Virus record (IMG/VR): IMGVR_UViG_3300050821_006235
Location: 1-64,000 of that record
Origin: a virus
Direction: 5' to 3' (one strand)
DNA length: 64,000 nucleotides
Both the position numbers and the translations under genes were made by a program. The notes under the pieces are model-generated. The model made no database searches and was not told the DNA's origin. It saw nothing but the letters and a program-made list of their open reading frames with translations. How positions within the stretch are numbered: position 1 is the first letter of the stretch; every line of letters begins with the position of its first letter. Below, piece by piece: positions 8,208 through 16,137 of the stretch.

Positions 8208-9218
8208 GTGAAAAACGACCCCAGCACCGACCACAACACCGACCGTGGCGCCACCCAGCCGTGGTGCCCCGCCGACGTGGAGGCAGCGGAAGAGGCAGAA
8301 AACGCCCGCATCATGGCCCTCCACATCGTGCGCTGGCGCTGGCAACACCCCATCCTCGAAGAGGACCTCGCCCACCGGGAGCGGGAGCGGGAACTCATCG
8401 ACCAGGGCTACCAGCTCGGCCGGGACTCGCTCGTCGCGCTCCTGCCCCAGCACTGGATGCTGGCGTTGCGCACAGGCCCGGACAAACACGGCTTGGGCGA
8501 GTACACCGTCCAAATCGACGGCTTGACGATCTGCGTGATCCCCAGCCGCAACGGGACCGGGTACGCGGACCCGGAAGCCGAACTCGCCGCTTGGCGCGCC
8601 CTGGTCGCCTGCGTACGGCGCATCATGGCCCGTCCGCGACCGGCCACGGCTGACGGGGTCATCCCGCTGCCGAACACCGACGCGGAGTTCCCGGATCAGC
8701 TCGCGACGGCAACGTGGATCACCGACGAAGGCGACGAGATCGTCCTGCGCCACCCGCGCCGCACGTCTCGCCAAATCCGCGCGTTCCGGCGCCGTACCCG
8801 GCCCGGCCTGTCCACCACCCTCCCGTTCGCTGGGCTCGTCGCCGTCAAGGTCGCCCTCGCTCTCGCCGGGGCTGTGGTGGTCATCGCCGGAGTCGCCACC
8901 CTCCCGCCCGGTAACGTCACCTCGTTGACGCCGCCGCGATCCGCCGCCGCCACCTCGGCGGCACGCGATCACTACGTCGCCCCCGCACCGACCCGGCTGG
9001 CCGCCGACGCCAGCGCTCCGGAGCCCCGGCAACCCATCCGCGACCCTGCCGACGCCCCCAGCCCGTCGCCCACCGTCTACCCGGGGCGGCTCCCGGCCGG
9101 CCCCACCGTGACGCCCACACCCACCCCGACCGCTGTGCCCAGCGTTGTGCCGACCACCGTCACGCCCACCGCTCCGCCCACTGTCCCGCCCACCGTCCTG
9201 ACACTCGCCGCGCCGTGA
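8208..9218 (+). CDS. Membrane protein with Pro/Thr-rich tail
   Basis: 336 aa. The first 200 residues are soluble and charged, with a Trp-rich helix near the start (LHIVRWRWQH). One strong membrane segment follows at about 206-232 (LVAVKVALALAGAVVVIAGV). The last 100 residues are rich in Pro, Thr, Ser and Ala (TPTPTPTAVPS), like an exposed linker. The topology suggests a cytoplasmic domain and an extracytoplasmic tail. Next to the repressor and integrase it is in the usual place for lysogenic-conversion or immunity genes (inference). Confidence 0.75.
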   Translation: MKNDPSTDHNTDRGATQPWCPADVEAAEEAENARIMALHIVRWRWQHPILEEDLAHRERERELIDQGYQLGRDSLVALLPQHWMLALRTGPDKHGLGEYTVQIDGLTICVIPSRNGTGYADPEAELAAWRALVACVRRIMARPRPATADGVIPLPNTDAEFPDQLATATWITDEGDEIVLRHPRRTSRQIRAFRRRTRPGLSTTLPFAGLVAVKVALALAGAVVVIAGVATLPPGNVTSLTPPRSAAATSAARDHYVAPAPTRLAADASAPEPRQPIRDPADAPSPSPTVYPGRLPAGPTVTPTPTPTAVPSVVPTTVTPTAPPTVPPTVLTLAAP

Positions 9219-9223
9219 GCGGC

Positions 9224-10813
9224 CTAACGCCCCGGCTTCCGCCACACGATGCCCACCGACTCCTCCGGCTCGTAAATCCGCCGGTGGTTTACCGCCAGAA
9301 TCTCCACCCGCTCCGTCAAAACCCGGATCACCTCACGGCGCCGGCTCATCGACCGGCGGAACCATTCGGCGCGGATGGCCTCCACGGTCGGCAGCATCAG
9401 CCCGTCCAGTACGGGGGCGTACCTGGATTGGTTCATGGCCGCGCGGGCCCGTGTGATCTCCGGCCCCAGGGTGGCTTCGATGCGTTCGACGGACGCCAGC
9501 GGCAGGCGTCCAGCGGCGTAGGCGTCCCTCGCCTTGTCCAGGCGGCCCTGCTTCTCGGCGATCTCCGCTTTCAGGTTGGCGGTCTTGTCGTCGGCTTTGT
9601 CGTCCTCGGCGAGCAGGTCCGCGATGTCGGGGCGGGCGAGTCGCCGCCAGATGGACAACTGCACGTAGGCGTCGACGGCGGTCACGTCCCGCGACACGCA
9701 GTACCCGCGGACACCTCCCCGCTTGGCAGCCCCGACCTTCTTGTCCGGTGTGCACGTGTACCGGCGTGCGGGAGGAGGCGCGCCGACGGTGGGGTTCTTG
9801 GTCGTGCGGATCGGCCCCCCACATACTCCGCACACATACAGCCCGGACCCGAGGTGTTTGATCTTGGTCTCTTTGACGTGCCGCCGGTCCGGCTCGGAGT
9901 ACCGCGCCACCAGCGCGTGATGGTCGGCGACGGGGATGATCGGATCCCACACGGCGGGGCCGACGACCTCTTCCCAGTACACGCTCAGCCCGGCGTACAC
10001 GGGGTTCGTGATCCGGGTGACGACCTCGGTGTGCGTCCACCCGGCCACGGACGCCACAGCCGTCGGCACACCCCGCCTGTTCAAATCGACCGCGACGGTG
10101 TGCGGGGACTCGCCTCCCATACACCGCGACCCCATCTCGGCGATCACACCCGCCGGCGTGTACTGCGAGACGGTCCCGTCGACTGCCGTGGCGGTGCGGG
10201 GAATCTGGTCGGGGTATTGGCCGACGAGTTTCCGTTTGCCCCGCTCGTCGATGGTGTACTCGCGGCGGTACCCGTACGGGCACGGCCCGGTGGGCAGGCC
10301 CTTGCGGGCGAGCGCTTCCATGGCCCGCACGATACGGCCGGATGTCTTCTCGGACTCATCCGCAGAGTCGACGCCTTCCTCGGCGAGGGTTTTGTAGTCC
10401 CGCCGGTTGCGGACGTCGTAGGTGTGGTGGTGGGAGGTGATGTGGATCAAGACGCCGAGGCGTCGGCAGAGGTTGAGGAGTTTGATCCAGCTCTCCAGGT
10501 CCCGGTCGCCACGCGAGGGTTCCCACAGGACGAGCACGTGGAACCGTTTCGCTGCGAGGTCTTCCAGGAGTTCGTTCCACTCGGGGCGCTGCCCGCCGCG
10601 TGCGAACCGGCTGGCGGACATGTCGGGGTCGGCGTAGACGCGGCCGTGGATGGCCCACCCGTGGTCGGCGCATTCGGCGCGCCCGCGGTCTTCCTGCTCG
10701 TCGACGGACCGCTGGTCGCCGTGTTTGTCGTCGCTGACCCGGCCGTACAGGACCGCGACGAGCGTTAGCCCGGCTTTGGTGGCCGCTTCCGCGAGACCTT
10801 CGGTACGTCTCAT
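9224..10813 (-). CDS. int: Large serine integrase
   Basis: 529 aa from ATG at 10813; a GTG 42 nt upstream (10855) is a less likely start. The resolvase domain opens with LYGRVSDD, putting the catalytic Ser at residue 27. Then come DPDMSASRF and VLVLWEPSRGDRD, a recombinase domain (PCPYGYRREY to TNPVYAG), a zinc-ribbon segment (CGVCGGPIR to a later C), and a coiled-coil C-terminal part. This is the phiC31/phiBT1-type architecture. It integrates phage DNA at attP x attB and needs an RDF to excise. The RDF candidate is encoded at 1104-2213. Confidence 0.93.
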   Translation of the reverse strand: MRRTEGLAEAATKAGLTLVAVLYGRVSDDKHGDQRSVDEQEDRGRAECADHGWAIHGRVYADPDMSASRFARGGQRPEWNELLEDLAAKRFHVLVLWEPSRGDRDLESWIKLLNLCRRLGVLIHITSHHHTYDVRNRRDYKTLAEEGVDSADESEKTSGRIVRAMEALARKGLPTGPCPYGYRREYTIDERGKRKLVGQYPDQIPRTATAVDGTVSQYTPAGVIAEMGSRCMGGESPHTVAVDLNRRGVPTAVASVAGWTHTEVVTRITNPVYAGLSVYWEEVVGPAVWDPIIPVADHHALVARYSEPDRRHVKETKIKHLGSGLYVCGVCGGPIRTTKNPTVGAPPPARRYTCTPDKKVGAAKRGGVRGYCVSRDVTAVDAYVQLSIWRRLARPDIADLLAEDDKADDKTANLKAEIAEKQGRLDKARDAYAAGRLPLASVERIEATLGPEITRARAAMNQSRYAPVLDGLMLPTVEAIRAEWFRRSMSRRREVIRVLTERVEILAVNHRRIYEPEESVGIVWRKPGR

Positions 10814-10902
10814 ACGGGCACGATAGCGCGGTATGTATTGACAGTCAGTACCCACTCAAGCGAGTATCGGCTAGACGTACATATCTCCCGTGAGGACCCC
10901 CG
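10814..10902. promoter_or_regulatory. Region upstream of integrase: possible attP and promoters
   Basis: The 89-bp gap between the divergent integrase and the first gene of the rightward array holds an imperfect inverted repeat: TATGTA at 10832-10837, ACTC/GAGT at 10854-10857 and 10862-10865, TACATA at 10878-10883. Its size fits an attP or an att hybrid of a serine integrase. TTGACA at 10838-10843 may be a rightward -35. GAGG at 10892-10895 is the ribosome site of the gene at 10903. Confidence 0.4.
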
Positions 10903-11598
10903 ATGCCGCTCTCCCCCGAGTCTCCGCTTCTGGCGGAGCCCGCACCACCGGTTCGCCGGTACGTCCCTGACCCGCTCGTGGTCGCCGGAGCGGACCACGC
11001 CCGCCGTAAGGGCATCCGGAACCACCAGTTCTCGGTGATCCGGGTCGGCACCCACGCCCACGTGATCAACTGCATGCACGACATGCGCGACCTGATCGCG
11101 GTCGTCGTACGAGGTACTGGCGGTCGGACGGCGCGGGTCGTCCCGGTCGCCGACGACACGTGCCCCGAGTGCCCGCAGCGGGCCGTGAAGGCTACCGAGC
11201 CGCCCGTACCCGCCGTGGGCGATGTGATCCGCGGCACCCGGAACGCGCCCTGGGTTCAGGGCCACCTGCTGTCCGAGCCGTCCCGGGTGACCGGCATCGA
11301 CGCCCGCGGCGACGGTACGTGGACCATTGCCGCCACCACGATCAGCGCGCCGTACGCGTACACCGTCCGCGCTACCCGTGAGCAGTTGGGTGCCGTTGAG
11401 TTCCTGCCGCCGGACACCAAGGCGAAGCCGAAGGCGACCGAGGCGGAACTCATGGCGATCGACGACCACGAGGAACTGTTCCGCGAGTGGGCGAACGCGG
11501 AGGGCATCACGGCGACGTACGGGTTGTTCACGGCGTGGGCCGGTTGGAACGACCTGGGTGTCACCGAGCGGGGCTTTCTGGGCGGTGTGCCGTGGTGA
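10903..11598 (+). CDS. Unknown 231-aa protein, first of the rightward array
   Basis: 231 aa, ATG at 10903 after TGAGGAC. It has a Cys pair (DTCPECPQ) in the middle, a beta-rich stretch around WTIAATTISAPYAY, then a charged helical C-terminal part. No signal peptide or membrane segment. It heads a run of coupled small genes to 16043. No family recognised. Confidence 0.75.
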   Translation: MPLSPESPLLAEPAPPVRRYVPDPLVVAGADHARRKGIRNHQFSVIRVGTHAHVINCMHDMRDLIAVVVRGTGGRTARVVPVADDTCPECPQRAVKATEPPVPAVGDVIRGTRNAPWVQGHLLSEPSRVTGIDARGDGTWTIAATTISAPYAYTVRATREQLGAVEFLPPDTKAKPKATEAELMAIDDHEELFREWANAEGITATYGLFTAWAGWNDLGVTERGFLGGVPW

Positions 11599-12053
11599 CC
11601 GATCACGCCGACGCGATGGCCGCGCCCCTGACCCAGGTGATCCACCGGGTCTCCGTGGTCGCCACCGCCGGAACCACCCCGTGGTTGGGGTTGCGTTGTT
11701 CGTGCGGCTGGTACCTCGGGTACGGCATCGCGCACCCACTGGACACGCTCGCCCAGTCGGGCGCCGACCACGTCGACCAGTCCGCGAAGCTCACCGCTGA
11801 GGACATCGCCGCGATCACCGCCGACCCGTTCGCCGGCCCTGCGCTGACCGGCTGGCGTGCCGCCCCGGACTGCGGGAAATGCTTCGACACCGGCCGGTCC
11901 AGGTGGGCCAACGCCCACGGCGGCACGACCGAAGGTCACTGCTCCTGCAAGCGGGGGCGGCGCATGTCGGAGGTGTGGCGTGCGGAGAAGGACGGGCAGG
12001 ACCACCCGGACGCCTACGTCCAGGAAGAGCCGGACTGGGCGGACGAGCTGTGA
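11595..12053 (+). CDS. Cys-rich, likely zinc-binding protein
   Basis: 152 aa from a GTG at 11595 that overlaps the previous stop (GTGA). Three Cys motifs are visible: CSCGW early, CGKC in the middle and CSCKRG near the end, with TGRSRWANAHGG between them. These suggest one or two zinc ribbons. The C-terminus is acidic. Function unknown, but phage zinc-ribbon proteins of this size often bind nucleic acid. Confidence 0.75.
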   Translation: MTDHADAMAAPLTQVIHRVSVVATAGTTPWLGLRCSCGWYLGYGIAHPLDTLAQSGADHVDQSAKLTAEDIAAITADPFAGPALTGWRAAPDCGKCFDTGRSRWANAHGGTTEGHCSCKRGRRMSEVWRAEKDGQDHPDAYVQEEPDWADEL

Positions 12054-12361
12054 GCACCGCTCTGATCACCCTGCCCGAGCGTGACGACATGCTGCGCCGC
12101 CTCACCGCCGTGGACAACACCGACCACATGATCGCGGGTCTCTACCCGCTGATCTTGAAGGGTGCCGGTCAGCCCAAGACGGCTCTCGGGGTCATCCTGC
12201 TGATCCAGCTGGCCATCTTCGACTACTGCGCGGGCCTGCCGCCGGTCATGGGGCTGGCACTCGGGATGAGGCTCAGCGAGTACGTGGCCGCCCTCATCGA
12301 CGACGAGGACGTTCGCGGTGACGCGCTCGCGGAGATCCGCAACATCAAGGCGGCCACCTGA
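12050..12361 (+). CDS. Small helical protein
   Basis: 103 aa from GTG at 12050, overlapping the previous stop. The middle is hydrophobic (LGVILLIQLAIFDYCAG), either one membrane segment or a buried helix. The C-terminus is acidic and helical. It is coupled on both sides. Function unknown. Confidence 0.7.
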   Translation: MSTALITLPERDDMLRRLTAVDNTDHMIAGLYPLILKGAGQPKTALGVILLIQLAIFDYCAGLPPVMGLALGMRLSEYVAALIDDEDVRGDALAEIRNIKAAT

Positions 12362-12537
12362 TGAGCACCGAGCAGATGGCCGCCGCTCTGGCCGCCGCGA
12401 TCGTGGCCCGTGCGGACGCTGACGCCGCGCGGGCAGGTGAGGAGCACCCGGCGCACTGGCTGGCATCCGAGGCCGCAAGCGAGCGGTACAAGCCCAAGCA
12501 CGCGGCCGTGCCCACCGGAACGGAGCCCTCATGCTGA
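12361..12537 (+). CDS. Short Ala-rich protein
   Basis: 58 aa. The ATG begins on the last base of the preceding stop (TGATG), and its end overlaps the exonuclease start (ATGCTGA). It is Ala-rich and helical, with no cysteine motif beyond a final Cys. The coupling on both ends and the good coding pattern support it despite its size. Confidence 0.6.
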   Translation: MSTEQMAAALAAAIVARADADAARAGEEHPAHWLASEAASERYKPKHAAVPTGTEPSC

Positions 12538-13097
12538 CCCCCGGGAACCTCTGTTTTGTGGACTGCGAGTCGACTGGCCTGGACCCGCGCGTCCACCAGC
12601 CGTGGGAAGTGGCTGTGATCCTCCGTGAGCTGGGCCTGCCCGACGAAGAGCACGTCTGGCAGATCCGCCCCGACCTCGACAAGGCCGACCCGAAGGCGCT
12701 GGAGATCGGACGGTACCGGGAGCGGTTCGCCGTCCCTGACGGGTGCGAGGCGACCTCATGCGTCCAGGGCAACGGCCCGTGGAGACTGCGCGCCGGCGAA
12801 GCGGCCATGGAGATCCAAGACGTCCTGCGGGACGCCCATCTAGTCGCGGCGGTCCCCTCCTTTGACGACGGGATGCTCAAGGCGCTCATGGGGCGCTGGA
12901 ACTTCCGCATCCTCTGGAACTACCGGCTGATCTGTGCGGAGACCCTCGTGTGCGGTGCATTGCGTCAGCCGGTGCCGGATGGCCTCAAGGCCGCCGCTGA
13001 CGCGATGGGCGTCACGTACGACGCGGGTGAGTTGCATACCGCTCTCGGTGACGCACGGCTGTGCCGGGACGTGTACGACGCGGTGATGTCCCGGTGA
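12531..13097 (+). CDS. DEDDh 3'-5' exonuclease
   Basis: 188 aa. The exonuclease motifs are in order: FVDCESTG with D11 and E13 (Exo I), FDDGML with D112/D113 (Exo II), and H169-x4-D174 in HTALGDARL (Exo III). This is the DnaQ/RNase T fold, and its length fits a stand-alone exonuclease. It may proofread or trim nucleic acids during phage replication. It overlaps the small gene upstream by 7 nt. Confidence 0.85.
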   Translation: MLTPGNLCFVDCESTGLDPRVHQPWEVAVILRELGLPDEEHVWQIRPDLDKADPKALEIGRYRERFAVPDGCEATSCVQGNGPWRLRAGEAAMEIQDVLRDAHLVAAVPSFDDGMLKALMGRWNFRILWNYRLICAETLVCGALRQPVPDGLKAAADAMGVTYDAGELHTALGDARLCRDVYDAVMSR

Positions 13098-13267
13098 TCA
13101 CCTACCGCTGGACCTCTCCCGGCTCGCCGATGTACTCCCCTCCGCCGTCCAGGTGGCGGCAGGCAGCCCACGCTCTCGGTGCCCGCGCCGCCCGCTTGCT
13201 GGTCTTGCTGGTCCTGCTGGTCGCTTTCGAGGTGGCCATGGTGTTCCAGGCCGGAGGTTGGGCGTGA
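13094..13267 (+). CDS. Single-pass membrane peptide
   Basis: 57 aa from GTG at 13094 (GTGA overlap). A basic, Pro-rich head precedes one membrane segment of Leu and Val (LLVLLVLLVAFEVAMVF). It is coupled to the gene downstream by a GTGA overlap at 13264. Function unknown. Confidence 0.65.
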   Translation: MITYRWTSPGSPMYSPPPSRWRQAAHALGARAARLLVLLVLLVAFEVAMVFQAGGWA

Positions 13268-13470
13268 CCGCCCAGTGGATCCGGGAGTACTACCAGGTGC
13301 CCGCCAAGCGCTGGATGCGGATCAAGTTCCAGGGCCGACCGGGCGTGATCACCAGCTTCGGCCGTGCCTGCCTGCGTGTTCGGCTGGACGGCGAAACGCG
13401 CAGCATCCCCTGTCACCCGACGCGGGAGATCCAGTACCCGACCACCACCGACCGAGAGGCCACACCGTGA
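13264..13470 (+). CDS. Small basic protein
   Basis: 68 aa, GTG start overlapping the previous stop. Beta-rich and basic, with a GRPGVITSFGRACLRVRLDG core that could be a small barrel. Coupled on both sides. Function unknown. Confidence 0.65.
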   Translation: MTAQWIREYYQVPAKRWMRIKFQGRPGVITSFGRACLRVRLDGETRSIPCHPTREIQYPTTTDREATP

Positions 13471-13781
13471 CCACCGACACCGCCGAAGGCGTGCCCTTCG
13501 ATGCCGCTTGGGCCGAGCACGTCGCCTACGCCCGCCGAACCGCCGACGCCCTCAAGACGTTCCTCGTCACGGCGGACCGTGCGCTCCGGCAAGCGTCCAA
13601 GGAACTCCGCGAACTCGGGAACATCACCTGCGACGGAGAGTGCTGCGGCGCAGTCTCCGACATCGGCGACGCCGAGCACGAGCACCAGGTTGCGATGCGG
13701 GCGCTCCGCCACATGGAGCGGGTCGCCGACGACCTGTCCCGCCGGGCGGCGTCCGTGACGACCGAGGAGACCACGCCGTGA
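13467..13781 (+). CDS. Helical protein with clustered cysteines
   Basis: 104 aa, GTG start overlapping the previous stop. It is mostly helical, with a short CDGECC cluster in the middle between two helices, and an acidic tail. No known family. Coupled on both sides. Confidence 0.65.
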   Translation: MTTDTAEGVPFDAAWAEHVAYARRTADALKTFLVTADRALRQASKELRELGNITCDGECCGAVSDIGDAEHEHQVAMRALRHMERVADDLSRRAASVTTEETTP

Positions 13782-13918
13782 CTCGGATCCTGTTCTACCC
13801 GGGCCCCGGGGCGGGACTGCCACCGACGATCACCCGATGCGGCGAATGCTCGTCGCTGGTCTTGGCCATCGACGAGGACCATCACCGCGCTTGGCATGAG
13901 AGGACGGTGGCGAATTGA
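13778..13918 (+). CDS. Very small CxxC peptide
   Basis: 46 aa from a GTG overlapping the previous stop. It has a CGEC pair followed by a His-rich helix (DEDHHRAWHE), a pattern that suits a mini zinc finger. The next gene starts on its stop (TTGA). Supported mainly by the unbroken coupling. Confidence 0.55.
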   Translation: MTRILFYPGPGAGLPPTITRCGECSSLVLAIDEDHHRAWHERTVAN

Positions 13919-14319
13919 GCATCAACGTGGCGACCCGTGACTTCTCCCTCGGCGACGTCCTTTCGGTCATGACCGGGAGGGGCTTGGCCCCGTACGCCAA
14001 CATCCGGCTGATCCTCAACTGGATGTCGGGTGAGAGCCTCCACCAGCACCAGCTCCCGCGAGTGGCCGAGGAGTGCCAGCCCGCCCTCCGTGCACAGCAC
14101 CCCGAACTCGCTGCGATCGTCGTCCCCGACGGGCTGCAAGGCAAGGACGCCTGCCTTGCGTGGCTGGACACGCAGGCCGCCCAGTACGGCGCGATGCACC
14201 CCGTGGTGCCGCTGGCCAGCGAGGACCATACCCGCATCGACCCGATCGCTGAGTTCCGAACGATGGCCCCGAACGTGCCGATCCTTCCCGTTGTCCTTCC
14301 GCAGGGAGATGCTCGATGA
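13915..14319 (+). CDS. Conserved actinophage-type protein, unknown function
   Basis: 134 aa from a TTG at 13915 that overlaps the previous stop (TTGA). The N-terminal block TRDFSLGDVLSVMTGRG followed by LILNWMSGESL and HQHQLPR resembles a small protein family I recall from many actinobacterial phages. The C-terminal half alternates hydrophobic and acidic. No catalytic motif visible. Confidence 0.75.
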   Translation: MSINVATRDFSLGDVLSVMTGRGLAPYANIRLILNWMSGESLHQHQLPRVAEECQPALRAQHPELAAIVVPDGLQGKDACLAWLDTQAAQYGAMHPVVPLASEDHTRIDPIAEFRTMAPNVPILPVVLPQGDAR

Positions 14320-14714
14320 GGCCCGACACCAAGAGCCTGCTCCGCAGCGGCCCGCACCTGTGCGGGGATCCGGCCTGCCCGCAATGCTTCGGCGAGCCCC
14401 CGGAAGAGATCAACGGGGAGGCGCTCACCGAAGTCGGACGGCTCCGCGAGGAGCTGGCCGCCGCGAAGGAAGCGGCCGAAGGAGCCGTGGCCGCCGCGCG
14501 AACGCTCGGCACGCAGCACCGCGCAACCGAGCTTTACCTCCGTGGTCAGATCTCGGTCGCCTACGCGGCCTTGCAGGGCGCGGACCAGTACTGCCCCGAC
14601 CTCGACGATCACGGCAGCCAGATGTCCGACGTGTGCGAGGTCTGCATGCAGGCCGGGCTGGTCCGGACGGCGCTCGCTGCCCTGGACGCGGAGGTGCCCG
14701 ATGACGACACCTGA
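14316..14714 (+). CDS. Coiled-coil protein with N- and C-terminal Cys motifs
   Basis: 132 aa, ATG overlapping the previous stop. N-terminal LCGDPACPQCFG, a central coiled coil (VGRLREELAAAKEAAEGAV), and a later CPDLDDHG and CEVC. The two Cys ends suggest zinc sites flanking a rod. It overlaps the next gene by 14 nt. Confidence 0.65.
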   Translation: MRPDTKSLLRSGPHLCGDPACPQCFGEPPEEINGEALTEVGRLREELAAAKEAAEGAVAAARTLGTQHRATELYLRGQISVAYAALQGADQYCPDLDDHGSQMSDVCEVCMQAGLVRTALAALDAEVPDDDT

Positions 14715-15210
14715 GACCCTCACCCCCCGGGAGGTCGCAGCCCGGCAGCTCCGCAGGCAGTTGCCGAGGGTCTTCAATGCGGGCGACCTCGGACTGTCCG
14801 GCCCGGCCGACGCCGACGACGTTGTGGCCATCGTCCTGTCCGCTCTCGCCGAGGCCGGGATGGTGCTCACGGCCTTCTCCCGGTGCTCGTGCCGGAAGAC
14901 GCCCCTCGACTACGAAGGCCCAGAGCGGGACTGCCCCGTCCACGGGGAGCCCGAGGTGATGCTCGCCGAGGTGACCGACGAGCGGGACAACCACGCCGAC
15001 AGGATCGCGCTCGCCGTGGAGAAGGCCTCACAGCGGTCGGAAGCCCTGTACGCGGCACGGGACCGCACACCCTCAGACCAGCGGGAGCGGCGTATCCGGT
15101 TCGAGCAGGTCGCGAACGAGTTGGACGAGATCCGGCGGATCCTCGAACCCGCCGCCAGCCGGTCGCAGGTTCGCCGGCACGGCATTCAGCAAGGAGACGA
15201 CCGTGCCTGA
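14701..15210 (+). CDS. Unknown protein with Cys cluster and coiled coil
   Basis: 169 aa from ATG at 14701. A CSCRKTP and later CPVHGE motif in the middle suggests metal binding. The C-terminal half is a charged coiled coil. It overlaps both neighbours. Function unknown. Confidence 0.65.
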   Translation: MTTPETLTPREVAARQLRRQLPRVFNAGDLGLSGPADADDVVAIVLSALAEAGMVLTAFSRCSCRKTPLDYEGPERDCPVHGEPEVMLAEVTDERDNHADRIALAVEKASQRSEALYAARDRTPSDQRERRIRFEQVANELDEIRRILEPAASRSQVRRHGIQQGDDRA

Positions 15211-15574
15211 CCGCTTCCGCTGCCCAGACCCGACCTGCGACGCCGCCGAATGGGAGATCCACCAGGACGCCCAGACCGGCGAACTGGTCGCCGTGTGTGC
15301 GCACTGCAAGGGAACCCACCCGATCTACACCGGGGACGACCTCGCCGACGCCGAAGCCTGCGGCGTCCAGTGGGCGGAGAACCTCGCCCGCGACATCGCC
15401 GCCGCCCTCGACGGCCTCGACCGGCCGGACGCCTCCGAGTGGGCGGAGCGCCTCCATTGGTTCGCCAACCGGATCCGCGGCGGCCAGCTGTCCATCCACG
15501 CGGACGAGGAGCTCCGGGCGCGGTTCGGCCTCCCGGCCGGCTACCTCGCCGACAAGTCCGAGGATCCGGAGTGA
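15203..15574 (+). CDS. Zinc-ribbon protein
   Basis: 123 aa, GTG start 8 nt before the previous stop ends, after CAAGGAG. CPDPTC near the start and CAHC at about residues 32-35 make a zinc ribbon. The rest is helical and acidic. Function unknown. Confidence 0.7.
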   Translation: MPDRFRCPDPTCDAAEWEIHQDAQTGELVAVCAHCKGTHPIYTGDDLADAEACGVQWAENLARDIAAALDGLDRPDASEWAERLHWFANRIRGGQLSIHADEELRARFGLPAGYLADKSEDPE

Positions 15575-15759
15575 CCACCATCGCGACCGACCAGCCCGTA
15601 CGCATCGACCCGGCAGGGATGTCCCGCGCCAAGTTGGCCGGCAGGGCATGCGCCGTGTGCGACAAGCGGTGGCCGAGGCCGCAGCGGGTTGTCGGGGTGT
15701 GGCCGGACGGTCGGCCGGCGAAGTTGTGTCCGGACTGCGCTGGGGGGTTGGCGCCGTGA
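15571..15759 (+). CDS. Small zinc-ribbon protein
   Basis: 62 aa, GTG overlapping the previous stop. CAVC and CPDC about 25 residues apart are a clear four-Cys zinc ribbon with basic residues between. Coupled on both sides. Likely nucleic-acid or protein binding (inference). Confidence 0.65.
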   Translation: MTTIATDQPVRIDPAGMSRAKLAGRACAVCDKRWPRPQRVVGVWPDGRPAKLCPDCAGGLAP

Positions 15760-16043
15760 TCGCCCTTGCTAACGTTGTCGCTACCAGCGACGACGACCCG
15801 GAGGCAGTCATGGCCGTGCACTATGTGGGCTTGGCCGGTGTCGCCGCCTGGTTCGACAATGCCACGGCCGCGACGGTGAGCAAGTGGTTGAGCCGGTATG
15901 CGGAGACGCACCCGTGCCCAGAGCCGGACGTGGAGATCGACGGGCGGCCCGGCTGGTTGCCGGAGCGTAGGGCCGAGTGGGAGGCGTGGCGGGTGTCGCG
16001 TCCAGGGCAGGGCACGGGCGGCGGTCCGAAGCCAAGCAGGTAG
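15756..16043 (+). CDS. Unknown protein, last of the first rightward run
   Basis: 95 aa, GTG overlapping the previous stop. Ala- and Val-rich N-terminal half, a Trp-containing middle and a basic Gly-rich C-terminus. It ends just before the long inverted repeat at 16054-16117. Function unknown. Confidence 0.65.
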   Translation: MIALANVVATSDDDPEAVMAVHYVGLAGVAAWFDNATAATVSKWLSRYAETHPCPEPDVEIDGRPGWLPERRAEWEAWRVSRPGQGTGGGPKPSR

Positions 16044-16053
16044 CGCCAAGATT

Positions 16054-16117
16054 CTTTGTCGAATACATAGACAGGTGACTCCTCAGCGCCCTATCTTTGT
16101 CTATGTAGGCGACAAAG
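16054..16117. repeat. 20-nt inverted repeat, operator-like
   Basis: Left arm 16054-16073 and right arm 16098-16117 are reverse complements at 18 of 20 positions, with a 24-nt spacer; the outer ends read CTTTGTCG and CGACAAAG. The arms are AT-richer than the region and sit 21 nt before the start of an HTH protein. The spacing suits a regulator site (autoregulation) better than a terminator, though a structured leader is possible. Confidence 0.7.
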
Positions 16118-16137
16118 TCTTAGCGAGGGAGACCAAG

